Assembly (NCBI GenBank): GCA_963576725.1
Contig: OY755247.1
Location: forward strand, 16,494,526 to 16,558,525
From: Azorinus chamasolen
Lineage: Eukaryota > Mollusca > Bivalvia > Cardiida > Solecurtidae
Length of the DNA stretch: 64,000 bases
Direction of reading: 5' to 3'
A program made the translations under genes and the position numbers. Numbering within the stretch: the first letter of the stretch is position 1; the number at the start of each line of letters is the position of its first letter. Below the pieces are notes generated by a model. It ran no database searches. It was not told where the DNA came from and saw only the letters and a program-made list of their open reading frames with translations. Below, piece by piece: positions 21,655 through 30,751 of the stretch.

Positions 21655-21799
21655 ATTTCAGAAAGTAAAGAAACGGATCTTTCAATTCCATTAGCAAACA
21701 GAGCTGACTCTGAATAGACGGCTCCTATAGGGACCGTCTGATCTTGGTCTATTCTGTTTGCAAATACATAAAAATCTGTTTCTCCAGATTCAGGTTTAA
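21655..21799. mobile_element. Family A hairpin, right part
   Basis: AGAAAGTAAAGAAACGGATC then stem 21694-21761 (GCAAACAGAGCTGACTC...GGTCTATTCTGTTTGC) with apex GGCTCCTATAGGGACC, ending near TTAA 21796, where a B element starts. The left terminus is missing. Confidence 0.65.
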
Positions 21800-22022
21800 C
21801 TCTTTCCTCCATAAATACGCCTTTCTACGCCTCTTTTAAAATCATCCATTGAAACCATTGTGATAAATAGAACATTTGCTCCTATAGGAGAAAATGTTCT
21901 ATTTATCACAATGGTTTCAAACTACAAAATTCTATTTTTTTCCTTTTCTCTGGTTAATGCTCCTATTGGGTAGATTTAGTCAAAGTGGTTGGATCTAAAA
22001 TAGCCTATGAGGGAATGGCTAA
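21796..22022. mobile_element. Family B TTAA hairpin element (227 bp)
   Basis: TTAACTCTTTCCTCCATAAA to GAGGGAATGGCTAA. The stem at 21849-21920 is near-perfect with apex GCTCCTATAGGAG. Confidence 0.8.
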
Positions 22023-22032
22023 AAGGGATAAC

Positions 22033-22205
22033 TTCATTAATTCCAATCTTAAACCTTCTCAGGGCCTTCGGTTCAAAAGACAAACATTCATTAATTCTGT
22101 ACCTAACCCTTCTCCTGGCCTCCGGTTCAAAATACGAACATTCATTAATTCTGAACCTTACCCTTCTCCGGGCCTCCGGTTCAAAAGGCGAACATTCATT
22201 ACAGC
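22033..22205. repeat. 54-bp tandem repeat, about 3 copies
   Basis: TTCATTAATTC recurs at 22033, 22087, 22141 and 22195 (period 54), with GGGCCTCCGGTTCAAAA in each unit. A stray piece (ATCCGGGCCTCCGGTTAAT) lies near 22408. Because 54 is divisible by three, two frames stay open through the array (one reads an 89-codon frame); I take this as an artefact. Confidence 0.8.
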
Positions 22206-22257
22206 AAAACTCGATACTACGAACACTGAAATACGTACCATTATTGATATTTAATAC

Positions 22258-22330
22258 AGGTGTCAGCTTAATGCAGGATGAAAGTCATGCAGAAAGCTCC
22301 TTTTTCATCATGCATTAAGCAGCCATCCCC
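22258..22330. mobile_element. Family E hairpin, shortened
   Basis: CAGGTGTCAGCTTAATGCAGG, AAGTCATGCAGAAAGCTCC and ATCATGCATTAAGCAGCC: a family E stem with the right arm truncated near the apex. Confidence 0.55.
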
Positions 22331-22480
22331 CTACAAAGACATAAATTCTTCATTACTAGAATTTCGTAGTATCGAGTTTTTACTGTAAATCTTAACCTAA
22401 ACCTTATCCGGGCCTCCGGTTAATATTATTAATTGGTCAATATCTCTATTTTGTTCTGTTTTGTCAATACAAGTGGACTA

Positions 22481-22553
22481 TATAAAAGAGCCCGATCATT
22501 TACGATTCCGACATTGCGCTACTTGCCACAGCTTCATATCTACTGACAATGAG
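22481..22553 (+). promoter_or_regulatory. Candidate TATA promoter and first exon
   Basis: TATAAAAG at 22481-22488 is followed, about 30 bp on, by the expected start region and then by ACAATGAG|GTAAGTTTC, an ATG (22549) five bases before a consensus splice donor (22554). A TATA-to-donor arrangement this compact and consensus-like is unusual among the surrounding repeats. If real, the exon spans about 22511-22553 and either begins translation with Met-Arg (phase 2) or is a 5' untranslated exon. It is on the same strand as the VWC gene whose signal-peptide exon starts 6 kb downstream; as coding, its phase would not fit the VWC exons. Confidence 0.45.
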
Positions 22554-22570
22554 GTAAGTTTCTTTTTTTC

Positions 22571-22795
22571 TTTAGCCGTTTCCCTCATATTAACGTGTTT
22601 TCACGCATTTGCAAACAGAGTAGACCCAGATCAGACGACTCCTAGAGGAGCCGTCTGATCAGGGTCTGCTCTGTTTGCTAATTGAATTTGATAGATCTAT
22701 TTTTTTTGCTTTCTAAAATGTCTACAATGTTCCACCTTCCTTATTTCTTTATAACTATTTTGTTAATGAATATTCAGTAGGTATAGAATTTTGGC
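22571..22795. mobile_element. Family A hairpin element
   Basis: TTTAGCCGTTTCCCTCATAT at the left (TTAA mutated); stem 22611-22678 with apex CTCCTAGAGGAG; right flank TTAATGAATATTCAGTAGGT as in the 5129 copy. The right TTAA end is lost at the junction with the satellite. Confidence 0.82.
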
Positions 22796-22799
22796 CTAC

Positions 22800-24235
22800 A
22801 AGTGTCCTATGGCCCGGCAAATTGTCTAACGTCGAAATTAGACACTTGTTAGACACTTTTTCCAACTTGATAGAAATGTCTAAGGTCTAAATTAGAGAAT
22901 ATTTAGACATTTCCCCCGGCCCGACAAATTATCTAATGTCGAAATTAGACACTTATTAGACACTTTTCCGAACGTGATAGAATTGTCCAATGTCTAAATT
23001 TGGACAATATTAATACATTTTTCCCGGCTCGGCAAATTGTCCAACGTCGCAATGATGCACTTGCTAGACATTTTTTCCGGCTTGAAAGAAATGTCTAATG
23101 TCTAAATTGGACAATATTAAGACATTTTTCCCGGCTCGGCAAATTGTCCAACGTCGCAATGATACACTAGTTAGACATTTTTTCCGGCTTGAGAGAAATG
23201 TCTAATGTCTAAATTGGACAATATTTAGACATTTTTCCCAGTTCGGCAAATTGTCAAACGCCTAATTGAGACACTTGTCAGACAATTTATTTTCTGACTT
23301 GATAGAAATGTCTAATGTCTAAATTGGACATTATTTATATTTAGACATTTGTCCTGGTCCGGCAAATTATCGAACGTCTAAATTAGACACTTGTTAGACA
23401 ATTTTCCGACATTATAGAAATGTCTCATGTCTAAATTTGACAATACTTGGACATTTTTGCCCGGCCCAACAAATTGTGTGAACGTTTTAATTAGACAACA
23501 ATTAGACAATTTTCCGACTTGATTGAACTGTCTGATGTCTAAATTGGACAATATTTAGACATTTTTCCTGGCCAAGTAAATTGTCGAACGTCTAAATTAG
23601 ACACTAGTTCGAAAAAAAAATTCGACTTGGTAGAAATGTCTAACGTCTAAATTGAACAATAATTATTTAGATTTTTTTCCCGGCCCGACAAATTGTCGAA
23701 CGTCTAAATTAGACAATTTGTTAGACATTTTTTCCGACTTGATAGAAATGTCTAATGTCTAAATTGGACAATATTTTGGACATTTTTCCCGGCCCGGCAA
23801 AATGTCTAATGTCTAAATTAGACACTTGTTGGACAATTTTCCGACTTGATAGAAATGTCTAATGTTTAAATTAAACAGCATTTAGACATTTTCCCGGTCC
23901 GGCAAAATATCTGTCTTAATTAGACACTTGGTAGACAATTTTTCCGACTTGATAGAAATGTCTAATGTCTAAATTGGACAATATTTAGACATTTTTTCCC
24001 GGCCTGACAAATTATCGAACATTTTTTCCGGTCGGGCAAATTGTCCACCGTCTAAATTAGACACTTTTTCGACGTTATGGAAAAACCTGTTTTGTCTTAC
24101 GTCGAAATTGGACATTTGTTGAACATTATGGGGAAAATCTGTATTGTCTAATTCTAAATTGGGACATTTTGACGATTTCTGTCGAAGGTCTAAAATTCTC
24201 ATGTCGCGCAAACTTCACGGACCTAAAAAACAGAA
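22800..24235. repeat. Satellite-like array, unit about 105-115 bp
   Basis: CCCGGCAAATTGTCTAA-type phrases recur roughly every 110 bp (22812, 22918, 23033, 23135, 23243, 23357, 23464, 23571, 23685, 23798), about 13 units. Each unit contains inverted pieces: GTCTAATGTCTAAATTGGAC and GTCTAAATTAGACACTTG. Units differ by indels and substitutions, so the array is old. Frames on the minus strand (for example 23969-24211) are read-through of the repeat. Confidence 0.85.
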
Positions 24236-24361
24236 TGAAAATTAACAGTAAGTTTTGAAAACGTTGCAGACGACATTTAAGCAGATGACAAAATTACTAT
24301 AATAGTTAATATAATATATATGATATAAGCCCGTCGTGTTAGGATGTTGGTATATAATAGA

Positions 24362-24753
24362 AATTAAAAAGAGACCCAGATAAGATGCATTAATTAAAGC
24401 ACTTTCAAGAAGAACTCCCTTAACCTTTCGCTTGCTAATCGCGTCAATATATAACCTGTAAATAGTGAAGACCCAGATGAATGAGCTCCTGCAGGAGCTG
24501 TCTCATCAGGGTCTGCACTATTTACAAGTTGATTTGCAACCAGTGCATTCAACAGCAGTGATTGCACAGCGCAACACTTGTACACAGTGAAGATATATGT
24601 AGTTATACAACAGGGCATGGGTAAAGAAGGAGAAATGTATTTTAAAATGCAGCAAGCGACGGGTTAATTATCTACAAAACTCTATGTTGTGACCACTCTT
24701 TAGTGATCACCACTCTTTAGTGGTCACAGCATAGGGCTTGGTGGACAAAGGAC
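24362..24753. mobile_element. Family G element interrupted by a family D element
   Basis: AGACCCAGATAAGATGC and CTTTCAAGAAGAACTCCC match the left flank of the uninterrupted G copy at 25125-25160 (AGATAGGATGCGTAAATTAA, TTTTCAAGAATAACTCC). The G stem follows the D element at 24672-24745 (CTCTATGTTGTGACCACTC...GGTCACAGCATAGGGCTTGG). Confidence 0.7.
24420..24667. mobile_element. Family D TTAA hairpin element (248 bp)
   Basis: TTAACCTTTCGCTTGCTAAT to GCAAGCGACGGGTTAA. The stem at 24457-24526 (TGTAAATAGTGAAGACCC...GGGTCTGCACTATTTACA) has apex GCTCCTGCAGGAGC. The right flank has TTGCACAGCGCAACACTTGT and a TAAAGAAGGAGAAATG block. Arms keep CCAGAT against CCTGAT, as in family A. Confidence 0.86.
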
Positions 24754-24861
24754 GATTTTAGTTCTAATGTCGTGCAAATTTCACGGACTTAATTTACCTC
24801 TGATTTGTCTGTTGAAGTTGAAGCTGAGTGACAGTATAAATCTCAAACCAGGTCCCACGTT

Positions 24862-24943
24862 TTGTTGGTCCTGATCTGGATCCAAACTGTTTGCATAGGT
24901 AAAAATGGTGTGAGAATCTGCCACTAGCGTGAAAAGAGCTAAA
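24862..24943. mobile_element. Family F right half
   Basis: GTCCTGATCTGGATCCAAAC, TGTTTGCATAGGTAAAAATG and CGTGAAAAGAGCTAA match the right arm and flank of family F (compare 52750-52827); the left arm is missing. Confidence 0.55.
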
Positions 24944-25124
24944 AGAAAAGAAATTGATACCACTTTATTTTACATAATACCACTTTATTTTATATGAGAG
25001 TGAGAGTTATCGAGAATGCAAGGGAAAGAGCGAACGAGAGAAGAGAGAGAACAGATAGAAAAGAAATAGGGATGGTAAATGTCAGTAGGTGGTCGGTGTA
25101 TAATATACAGAGGTCCAGATAGGA

Positions 25125-25262
25125 TGCGTAAATTAAAACCTTTTCAAGAATAACTCCTTTATTTCTCCTCTAAACCCTTTTATTGTCACCACTCTTTAGA
25201 ACCGTCCTTTCGAGATGATTCTAAAGTGTGGTCACAGTATCGGGTTTTGTGGAGAAATGACG
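25125..25262. mobile_element. Family G element, uninterrupted flank
   Basis: AGATAGGATGCGTAAATTAA, TTCAAGAATAACTCCTTTAT, then CTCCTCTAAACCC, a stem with CACTCTTTAGAACCGTCC, and CACAGTATCGGGTTTTGTGG. The flank supplies the empty site (TAAATTAAAAC) for the D insertion at 26300. Confidence 0.68.
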
Positions 25263-25387
25263 ATGTTAGTTTTTGAGTACGCACCTTTGTTTGTTGCCAT
25301 GTACTTGTATTATAGAATAAAAGTGGTTTGTACTTATAACATTGGTTATAAATTAACTCGATTATTTAGAAACGCATTCTCACTCAG

Positions 25388-25616
25388 TTAACACACAGCC
25401 ACATAGTGACGCATTTTTGCGCCTCTATAAAAGTCACTTTTTGAAACCATTGTGATAAATAGAGCATTTGCTCCTAAGGAGCAAATGCTCTAGGTATCAC
25501 AATGGTGTCAAAACTAAACAATTCTAAAACTCTCCTTTTCTATAATTAATGCTCCTTTTCGGTAGATTTATTCAAAAAGGTGAGATCTAAAAATAGCCTA
25601 GGAGAGAATGAGTTAA
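25388..25616. mobile_element. Family B TTAA hairpin element (229 bp)
   Basis: TTAACACACAGCCACATAGT (eroded left end) to GAGAGAATGAGTTAA. The stem at 25440-25508 has apex GCTCCTAAGGAGC and CCTTTTCGGTAGATTTATTC in its right flank. Confidence 0.8.
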
Positions 25617-25807
25617 ATTAATAGAGTAGATAAAGATCAGACCTCTCCTATAGGATCTGCCCTTTTTTTCTTGTGAAATAATATAGATACGATTCGACAG
25701 TTTTTGTCATGATCAAAAAATGATTTTCTAATAATAGGAAAAAGGTAAACAACCCTTTAAAGCATATACAGACTCCCACGTATATCAGTGAAAACTAATA
25801 TAATAAT

Positions 25808-26012
25808 ACATTTCGTTAAGCGACCATCCATTTAATGAACAAATGTGTCTTTAAACGCAGGTGATTGTTTAATGTAGATCATAAGTAATGCAGAAAGCTC
25901 CTATAGGAGCTTTCTGCATTACTTTTGACCTGCATTAGGCTACCACCTGATTTACATACCCATAAATAGGCCATTTTTTATGGTCGCTTAAGACAGGTTC
26001 TACTATATACGT
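25808..26012. mobile_element. Family E element
   Basis: TTCGTTAAGCGACCATCC at the left and ATGGTCGCTTAAGACAGG at the right are inverted, the right end finishing TTCTACTATA. The stem (about 25865-25940) has AGTAATGCAGAAAGCTCC on both sides, apex AGCTCCTATAGGAGCT. The outer repeat resembles the 17902 terminus (CAGTAGAACCTGTCGTAAGC). Confidence 0.75.
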
Positions 26013-26138
26013 TTTAGAAAAAATCTACAGCAGCTGCTTAGTTTTTACTTTTGATAGACTATTTATATAGCAAAGTCTCTCCAATGCGAGCACTCAAAAT
26101 GTGTTTAATTCTGTTGTTTTGGTTTTCTTTAAACAGGA

Positions 26139-26217
26139 GGTAGCCTAATTCAAGACAAAGGCTTGTAGAAAGGAGTTTTCTGCATTCCTTTTCCCTGCAT
26201 TAAACAACCACCTGCTT
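26139..26217. mobile_element. Family E remnant
   Basis: GGAGGTAGCCTAATTCAAG, TTTTCTGCATTCCTTTTCCC and TGCATTAAACAACCACC: stem arms of family E with the apex eroded. Confidence 0.5.
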
Positions 26218-26274
26218 TTAGAGACTCATATGTAACAAAAAGGATGTGGCCGTATTAGCGAAACTGCTTAATGC

Positions 26275-26680
26275 AGAGATTCAGATAAGATGCGTAAATT
26301 TAACCCTTTGCTTGCTATTCGCGTCAATATACCTACCTGTAAATAGTGAAGACCCAGATGAGACAGCTCCTCCAGGAGCTGTCTCATCAGGGTCTGCACT
26401 ATTTACAAGTTGATTGTGCAACCAGTGCACTCCACAGCAATGATTGCACAGCGAAATACTTGTACACAGTGAAGAGATATGTAATTATACAACATGGCAT
26501 GGGTAAAGAAGGAGATATGAATTTTAAAATTCGGCAAGCGAAGGGTTAAAACAAAACTAATAATAGCTCCTTTATTTGTCCACATCAAACCTCTTCAGAA
26601 TCGTCTCGAAGAGAAGATTCTAAATCGCGGTCACAGTATAGGGTTCGGTGGAGAAATGACGATTTTAGTATTTGGGTACG
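26275..26680. mobile_element. Family G element interrupted by a family D element
   Basis: AGATAAGATGCGTAAATT is followed by the D element, then CTAATAATAGCTCCTTTATT and the G stem (26580-26660, ATCAAACCTCTTCAGAATCG...CACAGTATAGGGTTCGGTGG). Confidence 0.75.
26300..26549. mobile_element. Family D TTAA hairpin element (250 bp) nested in G
   Basis: TTAACCCTTTGCTTGCTATT to CAAGCGAAGGGTTAA; stem 26338-26407 is near-perfect with apex GCTCCTCCAGGAGC. The uninterrupted G copy has GTAAATTAAAAC at the same place, so D inserted at TTAA. Confidence 0.88.
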
Positions 26681-26744
26681 CACCTTTATCTGTAGCTCTG
26701 CTTTGTTGAGCCTCATATTTCCCACAAACGCATTCTATTCACCG

Positions 26745-26850
26745 TGAGAAAAAACGCGCGCGCAATATTCTCATCAACAGAAAAACGCGCGCACATTTTT
26801 CTCATTTTGCTTCTTGGAAAAATGCATTCGTGTGTTCTCGTGTGAAATAG
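26745..26850. repeat. GAGAAAAACGCGCGCGC repeat
   Basis: GAGAAAAAACGCGCGCGC and AGAAAAACGCGCGCAC lie 32 bp apart, followed by CTCATTTTGCTTCTTGG and GCATTCGTGTGTTCTCG. The same block recurs at 28015-28210 with an inverted tail. The CpG density contrasts with the AT-rich surroundings. Confidence 0.7.
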
Positions 26851-27221
26851 AATATTCATGTAAGAAATAATTATGCCATGAATATTAATTAGATTAGATG
26901 TTATAATAGCACATGGACACGTGCATATTTGACAATGGGAGAAACTGCAGAATCAGAGTCCATGCTTATAAAGCTTTTTAGTTGAGTCTGCGTTCTTTCT
27001 CAAGCTTTTAAATGGTCAGATTTGAGTTCTCAAGCTTTTGATTGGTCAGATTTGAGAACGAACTCAGACTCAACTAAAAGTTTTATAAGTATGGACCCAT
27101 ATCTATATATGAAAGCAAAAAAGAGCAGAGCCTGATCAGACTACTCCAATAGGAGCCAGCTGATCTGGGTCTACTCTCTTTGCAAAGGCATAGAAAGGCG
27201 TATTTTGGAGAAAAGGGTTAA
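26850..27221. mobile_element. Family A element with a second, unrelated hairpin
   Basis: Left flank AATATTCATGTAAGAAATAA; family A stem about 27118-27185 (imperfect), right end GGAGAAAAGGGTTAA. Between CAGAATCAGA and ATATCTATAT lies a 139-bp inverted repeat (26958-27096) starting GTCCATGCTTATAAAGC and ending TTTATAAGTATGGAC, with internal TTGATTGGTCAGATTTGAG copies. Confidence 0.75.
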
Positions 27222-27544
27222 TATGTTAATGATGTGAACATTTATAAAAATAGTTCTGGCGCAAATTGCGATGGCCTTTTAGCCGAAATTGCTCATCAGC
27301 CAATTATCAAACTGTCTGAAATTGACCTTTGTTGAGATATGAATATGGCAAAATTGATATATTGGAGTAAATTAGCGCACGCAGACGATTCGTTTTAAAA
27401 GCGGCTTCGGGCCTGGCCTATCAGTATATTTATTATAGAATTGCATTGATTCTGATTTGCGTTCTGCAGAGGTTAATTTTCCGTTTAGTTTTCTTCAAAT
27501 TAATGATAGGTTTGAATGATTGTTGAATGTAATGGACGTTTCTG
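27222..27544. other. No supported feature
   Basis: No repeat family or gene signal recognised. Confidence 0.45.
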
Positions 27545-27793
27545 TTCAACCCTTTCTCTTGTGTAAGCGCTTTTTCGCGCATCTGCAAGCAGAGTAGACC
27601 CAGATCAGTCGGCTCATATAGAAACCGTCTGATCAGGGTCTGCTCTGTTTGCTTATGGTTTAATATAGATCTCATTTTACAGCTTCTGCCTGAGCCAAAT
27701 AGGAGCCTGTTCATATGTCATTATAGCAAAAATAATCTTAATATTCATGACGTCATTTTTTCTTACATGAATATACAACAGGGAAAGGGTTAA
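27545..27793. mobile_element. Family A TTAA hairpin element (249 bp)
   Basis: TTCAACCCTTTCTCTTG (left TTAA mutated) to GGGAAAGGGTTAA; stem 27585-27652, apex GGCTCATATAGAAACC partly eroded. Confidence 0.83.
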
Positions 27794-28014
27794 GTGCGAA
27801 ACCCTGTGTGGGTAAAGAGACGATCGTTTTCCACATTTCCCCCCAAAGTATCAATCTGTATCATACAAATAGACATGCTTGGCCCTTTTCATAAGAAAAT
27901 CTCATATTTCCAGTGATTTATTTAATGGATACAATAATCTGTTTTTTAATTATCCAATCCGATCAGGTGTAATTTGACCGAAACTGGCGAATAAACTATT
28001 TCATTAAATCATCT

Positions 28015-28212
28015 AGAAAAAACGCGCGCGCATTATTCTAATCGGGAGAAAAACGCGCGCGCATTTTTTCTCATTTTGCTGCTTGGAAAAATGTGTTCGT
28101 GTGTTCGCCTTTGGGCTGTATGGTCCGATCGCAATCTTCTCACGTCTGTGAGAATAATGCCAGCGCGTTTTTCTTACGTGAGAAGAATGCGTTCGTGAGA
28201 CATTTGAGGCTC
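28015..28212. repeat. GAGAAAAACGCGCGCGC repeat, second copy with inverted tail
   Basis: AAAACGCGCGCGCATTATTC and GAGAAAAACGCGCGCGCATT are followed by TTCTTACGTGAGAAGAATGC and GTTCGTGAGACATTTGAGGC, inverted relative to the opening motifs of the 26745 copy (GAGCCTCATATTTCCCAC). A dispersed palindromic repeat. Confidence 0.65.
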
Positions 28213-28233
28213 AAAACTGCTTTACTGTATATA

Positions 28234-28554
28234 CAGTTGAACTTCGATACCTCGAACTTCAAGGGACTATATAAATTAGTTCGAGATAACAGAAGTTCGA
28301 GTTATCCGATTTGTAATCTGGACAATTTCTCAATTTCATAGCTTAATGCAGGTCTACAGTAATGCTGAAAGCTCCTGCAGGAGCTTTCAGCATTACTGTA
28401 GAACTGCATTAAGCTGTGAAATGTGTTTCTAGATATGCGTAGTGATACATTTAAAAAATAGAGAAATTTGGAAGGATTTTGAAAGGACCGAATTTTTAGT
28501 TCGAGTTATCCAGACATTCGAGTTATCCGAATTCGAGATATCGAAGTTCAACTG
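28234..28554. mobile_element. Family C TA-flanked element (321 bp) abutting VWC exon 1
   Basis: TA then CAGTTGAACTTCGATACCTC; GATATCGAAGTTCAACTG then TA. The stem at 28340-28415 (AGCTTAATGCAGGTCTACAG...) is near-perfect with apex AGCTCCTGCAGGAGCT. It is the best uninterrupted copy and the empty-site reference for the 6823-9481 insertion. Its right end is 6 bp before the ATG of VWC exon 1. Confidence 0.9.
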
Positions 28555-28560
28555 TATAAT

Positions 28561-28681
28561 ATGCGTTACCCGGATATTCTGCCTTTCAGTTCATGGGTCT
28601 GGCTAGGACTGGTACTCCTCTGTTGGGGAAAACACCACGTCACGGCATTACCTAACCCCAGCTGTAACAGTCACGTGAATG
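28561..28681 (+). CDS. Multi-VWC secreted protein, exon 1 (signal peptide)
   Basis: ATG at 28561 opens 40 codons and one base before G|GTAAGT. The peptide has a classical signal sequence: a hydrophobic core WVWLGLVLLCW at residues 12-22 and a likely cleavage after A29. It then reads PNPSCNSHVN, whose cysteine is C1 of the first VWC module. The exon ends in phase 1, matching exon 2, and the joined reading gives C-x-NG-TRFSSDDGCFSCVC, the normal start of a VWC domain. VWC proteins of this type (chordin-like, kielin/chordin-like, CRIM1-like) are extracellular and often bind BMP/TGF-beta ligands; the ligand here is unknown. Oddity: the ATG sits six bases from a mobile element, so the 5' untranslated region must lie in that element or be spliced from upstream. 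Confidence 0.75.
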
Positions 28682-28694
28682 GTAAGTCGACACC

Positions 28695-30215
28695 TGTGAA
28701 ATATAGGTCTTATTACAGATCATTAACGGATAGAAATCTGAAATGCAGTACTTGGTTGGCATGCGCTTATTACAATTATCTTAAACCGATAACATACAGT
28801 AGACAGTTAATGTATGATTTGTTACAGATCCTGACCCAATAAAATAAAGATGTTGTGTATGCCGTTTATCTTATTACAGATCATAAACATATGCAATACA
28901 GTACATAGTTGGCGTATGCCATATTTCAGATAATAAACTTATAAATCACAGTACATTGTTTATATATTGCTTATTACAGATCATAAATCGATTCAATACA
29001 GTACATAACTCTTATGTGTCGTATTACAGATCATAAACCGATAAAATACAGTACAAAGTTGACATGACTAATTACAGATAATAAACCGATAAAAACAGTA
29101 CATAGTTGACATAAACCGATAAAATATAGAACATCATTAACGTATGCCTTATTACAGAATATAATCCTATCATATACAGTATGCGGTTGACGAATGTCTT
29201 ATTTCAGACTATAAACCGACAGAAATAAAGTACATAGTTGATGTATGCTTTATTTCAGATCAAAACCCGATATAAATATAAAGTGTATAGTTGATGTATG
29301 TCTTATTTCAGACCATAAACCGATAGAAATAAAGTACATAGTTGACGTATGCCTTATTTCAGATCATAAACTTATAAAATACAGTACACATAAGATGTAA
29401 ACCTTATAACATAATATAAGCCGATAAACTGCAGTAAATAGTTCTCATACGTCGTATTACAGATCATAAATCTATATAATACAGTGCATATTTGACACAT
29501 GCCTTATTACATATTATGAACCGGTAAAATACAGAACATTGTTGACGTTTGCCTTATTACATATTAGACACCTATAACATACAGTGCGCTGTTGTCGTGT
29601 GCAATATTGCAGATTATAAACTTATAACATGCAGTGTGCTATTGTCGTATGCCTTTTTCCAGACTATAAACCTATAACAAACAGTGTGCTATTGTCGTAT
29701 GCCTTATTCCAGATAACAAACCTATAACATGGAGAGTGTTGTTGTCGTATGCCTTATTCCAGATTATAAACCTATAACATAAAGTGTGCTTTTGGCGTAT
29801 GCCTTATTCCAGATTATAATCCTATAACATGCAGTGTGTTATTGTCGTATGCCTTATTCCAGATTATAAACCTATAACAAACAGTGTGCTATTGTTGTAT
29901 GCCTTATTCCAGATTATAATCCTATAACAAACAGTGTGCTATTGTTGTATGCCTTATTCCAGATTATAAACCTATAACAAACAGTGTGCTATTGTCGTAT
30001 GCCTTATTCCAGATTATAAACCTATAACAAACAGCGTGCTTTTGTCGTTTGCCTTATTCCAGATTATAAACCTATAACATACAGTGTGCAATTGTCTTAT
30101 GCCTTATTCCAAATTATAAACCTATAACATACAGTGTGCTGTTGTCGTATGCCTTATTCCAGATTATAAGCCTATAACATACGGTGTGTTGTTGTCGTAG
30201 CTTTATTTAAAACCG
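28695..30215. repeat. 60-bp tandem array in VWC intron 1
   Basis: About 25 units. In the youngest part (29640-30200) the period is exactly 60 bp, with ATGCCTTATTCCAGATTATA and CCTATAACAAACAGTGTGCT in each. Leftmost units (28700-29500) are diverged and vary in length. The array begins within 20 bp of the exon 1 donor. Most units contain TTATTNCAG, a passable splice-acceptor core. No open frame is conserved. Confidence 0.88.
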
Positions 30216-30436
30216 ATAACACACGAGACCCGATATTTGTTTGTCCATTTGCTTCATATAGAAAAATAAAAAGAAACTTGCATTTTGGTGTAAAACATAT
30301 TATTCTTTCAGAATGCAAATTGTTTAGAGTGTATTTTTGTTAATTAAGTCATTTTTTTATTCAATCATATTTTTGGGAAACAATTAAAAATTTCACAACG
30401 CCTGCAAATTGAAAAAAAAAACATGTCTTTATCACA

Positions 30437-30650
30437 ATCCCTTATATTGACGCGTTTTGGCCCATTCCCTCATATTGACGCCTTTTGACTCCTGTAATAG
30501 TCACTTTTTGAGCTCATTGTGATAAATAGATCATTTTGCTCCATATGAGCAAATGCTCTATTTATCACAATGGTTTCAAAGCGACACACATTTTCATTTT
30601 CTGTATTAAATGCTACCTAAACGTCATTTTTGCAGCACAGAAACGGTTAA
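30437..30650. mobile_element. Family B element, diverged
   Basis: CCCATTCCCTCATATTGACG, stem 30508-30578 (GAGCTCATTGTGATAAATAG...CTATTTATCACAATGGTTTC), apex GCTCCATATGAGC, right end AACGGTTAAACC. The retrotransposon begins 8 bp further on. Confidence 0.72.
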
Positions 30651-30657
30651 ACCAATA

Positions 30658-30751
30658 TGTCATAGGGTGAGCATTATAATAAAAATACCATTTTGGATGA
30701 TATGTTGTTTATTTTTATTATTTCCCATTTGGCATATTTGACAGTGACCTC
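30658..30751 (+). repeat. 5' LTR, first part (94 bp)
   Basis: TGTCATAGGGTGAGC through GACAGTGACCTC is identical to 46767-46860 of the 3' LTR. It is cut at GACCTC by the nested element. Confidence 0.93.

Noticed and set aside
21985..22318. Two overlapping 89- and 103-codon frames over the 54-bp repeat
   Set aside because: A 54-bp period keeps any stop-free frame open; there is no domain, and they begin inside a B element end.
23969..24211. 80-codon minus frame in the satellite
   Set aside because: It translates the tandem unit only, and is not maintained across the array.
28695..30215. CRISPR-like array
   Set aside because: Units are contiguous 60-mers without unique spacers, and the genome is eukaryotic.
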